Shown one piece after another: positions 62,969 to 64,000 of a DNA stretch of 64,000 nucleotides. The position numbers and the translations under genes were made by a program. Below the pieces are notes generated by a model. It was not told where the DNA came from, searched no databases, and saw nothing but the letters and a program-made list of their open reading frames with translations. The DNA is taken from NCBI RefSeq assembly GCF_017355165.1, contig NZ_JADILK010000020.1:1-64000 (forward strand). The letters run 5' to 3'. Source of the stretch: Bacillus sp. SD075. GTDB taxonomy: Bacteria; Bacillota; Bacilli; Bacillales; DSM-1321. Positions within the stretch are counted from its first letter, which is position 1; every line of letters begins with the position of its first letter.

Positions 62969-64000
62969 TTATGAGTTCATTACATCATATATTTCAAGGA
63001 ATTTGGTATTAAATTCCCCGGAAACAAATTGTTCATGCTGAAGTAACTTAATATGGAAAGGAATTGTGGTACTGATCCCTTCAATGACAAACTCGCCTAA
63101 GGCACGTTTCATCTTCTCGATCGCCTCTTCTCTAGTCGGTGCATGGACGATCAATTTAGCGATCATGGAATCGTAATATGGCGGGATCGAGTACCCAGGG
63201 TATGCCGCGGAATCCACACGAACTCCATAGCCGCCTGGCGGTAAATACATTTGAATCTTTCCTGCGGAAGGCATGAAATTCTTTTCTGGATTTTCCGCAT
63301 TGATCCGGCATTCGATAGACCATCCGTTAAAAGTGACATCCTCTTGCGAAAGCGATAGTTTGTTACCTGAAGCAACTTTGATCTGCTCTTTAATCAAATC
63401 CACGCCCGTTACCATTTCTGTAACTGGGTGTTCGACCTGGATACGTGTATTCATTTCCATAAAGTAGTATTTTCTATTCACATAGTCATAAATAAATTCT
63501 ACTGTTCCGGCACCTGAATAGTTAACGGCAAGTGCAGCCGTTACTGCAGCCTGCCCCATTTCCGCACGTGTTTCACCATCCAATGCTGGTGACGGGGTTT
63601 CTTCAACAAGTTTTTGCAAACGTCGCTGGACCGAACAATCACGCTCACCTAAATGGATGGCGTTGCCATGATTATCTGCCATGACCTGTATTTCAACGTG
63701 ACGGAAATCCTCGATGAACTTTTCAATATACACGCCAGGGTTCCCAAATGCCGTCGCGGCTTCCTGTTGCGTGATGTTAATGCCTTTAATGAGATCTTCT
63801 TCTGTCCTTGCTACGCGGATACCTTTACCCCCTCCGCCGGCAGTGGCTTTGATGATGACTGGATAGCCCATCTCATTAGCTAGGGCTACACCATCATCCG
63901 TATCTTTAATTATGCCTTTAGATCCTGGAACGATCGGTACACCAGCTTTGCGCATGGTTTCCCTTGCTACGTCCTTTGTTCCCATTTTATTGATCGCTTC
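62969..64000 (-). CDS. accC: Biotin carboxylase subunit of acetyl-CoA carboxylase, 5' end outside the window
   Basis: The C-terminal 343 codons of AccC; the frame runs off the right edge ([16 protein letters not shown] is the first readable stretch). The ATP-grasp loop [46 protein letters not shown] and the biotin-carboxylase C-terminal domain are intact. It carboxylates biotin on AccB in fatty acid synthesis. About 105 N-terminal residues should lie beyond 64000. Confidence 0.95.
   Translation of the reverse strand, partial: EAINKMGTKDVARETMRKAGVPIVPGSKGIIKDTDDGVALANEMGYPVIIKATAGGGGKGIRVARTEEDLIKGINITQQEAATAFGNPGVYIEKFIEDFRHVEIQVMADNHGNAIHLGERDCSVQRRLQKLVEETPSPALDGETRAEMGQAAVTAALAVNYSGAGTVEFIYDYVNRKYYFMEMNTRIQVEHPVTEMVTGVDLIKEQIKVASGNKLSLSQEDVTFNGWSIECRINAENPEKNFMPSAGKIQMYLPPGGYGVRVDSAAYPGYSIPPYYDSMIAKLIVHAPTREEAIEKMKRALGEFVIEGISTTIPFHIKLLQHEQFVSGEFNTKFLEIYDVMNS

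Noticed and set aside
1-64000. CRISPR arrays, tRNA/rRNA genes, integrases or insertion sequences
   Set aside because: I saw no regularly spaced repeats, no tRNA-like cloverleaf and no transposase or integrase frame.

Overview
The window is chromosomal DNA from a low-to-mid G+C, endospore-forming member of the Bacillaceae. It carries spo0A, spoIVB, racA and an mciZ-like gene, and AAGGAGG-type ribosome binding sites throughout. Gene order follows the Bacillus subtilis accC-yqhY-nusB ... spo0A ... bkd ... yqjA-yqjE ... yqkB-yqxK segment, read on the minus strand from right to left. The proteins and the interspersed repeats look most like a Peribacillus/Bacillus simplex-type genome; this is an inference from familiarity, not a search. 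I saw no rRNA, tRNA, prophage, transposase or CRISPR array.

Layout, left to right. 1-8.1 kb: endonuclease Q (yqxK), nudF, a divergent 53-codon mciZ homologue, aldo/keto reductase yqkF, an ohr gene with a clear OhrR operator and convergent ohrR, yqkE, yqkD, yqkB, and an SOS-type Y-family polymerase operon with two LexA boxes. 8.1-14.9 kb: a NlpC/P60 cell-wall hydrolase, a split lipoprotein, an inverted-repeat-bounded repeat element, an SDR/metallo-hydrolase pair, proline T-box plus proI, a VOC protein and racA behind a sigma-H promoter. 14.9-28.8 kb: a three-gene ABC importer, a squalene/phytoene-synthase-like protein, rnz, zwf, gndA, dinB, a PepT-like peptidase, and the propionyl/methylmalonyl-CoA pair mmdA-mce. 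28.9-34.2 kb: prli42, an L,D-transpeptidase, yqjA, the artPQR importer and brxB. 34.4-48.3 kb: meaB, mutB, mutA, the branched-chain keto acid dehydrogenase genes, leucine dehydrogenase and the sigma-54 activator bkdR. 48.5-64 kb: yqzF, a GDPD, spo0A, spoIVB, recN, argR, tlyA, dxs, ispA, xseB, xseA, folD, nusB, an Asp23 protein and a 5'-truncated accC.

Functional links. Leucine dehydrogenase and the Bkd complex turn branched-chain amino acids into branched acyl-CoAs. Propionyl-CoA from valine and isoleucine can be carboxylated by the MmdA-type carboxyltransferase, epimerised by Mce and isomerised by MutAB (protected by MeaB) to succinyl-CoA. The ptb and buk genes that sit in the B. subtilis bkd operon are absent here. 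A sigma-54 promoter lies in front of bcd, next to bkdR. zwf and gndA are the oxidative pentose phosphate genes; xseA-xseB-ispA-dxs-tlyA and argR-recN form the usual housekeeping strings.

The least explained structures are three. First, two copies of a roughly 300-bp intergenic repeat, each bracketed by two copies of a hairpin whose stem is specific to that locus. Second, a 24-bp perfect inverted repeat upstream of racA. Third, a split lipoprotein gene whose first frame ends in CTC TGA C, resembling the prfB shift site.
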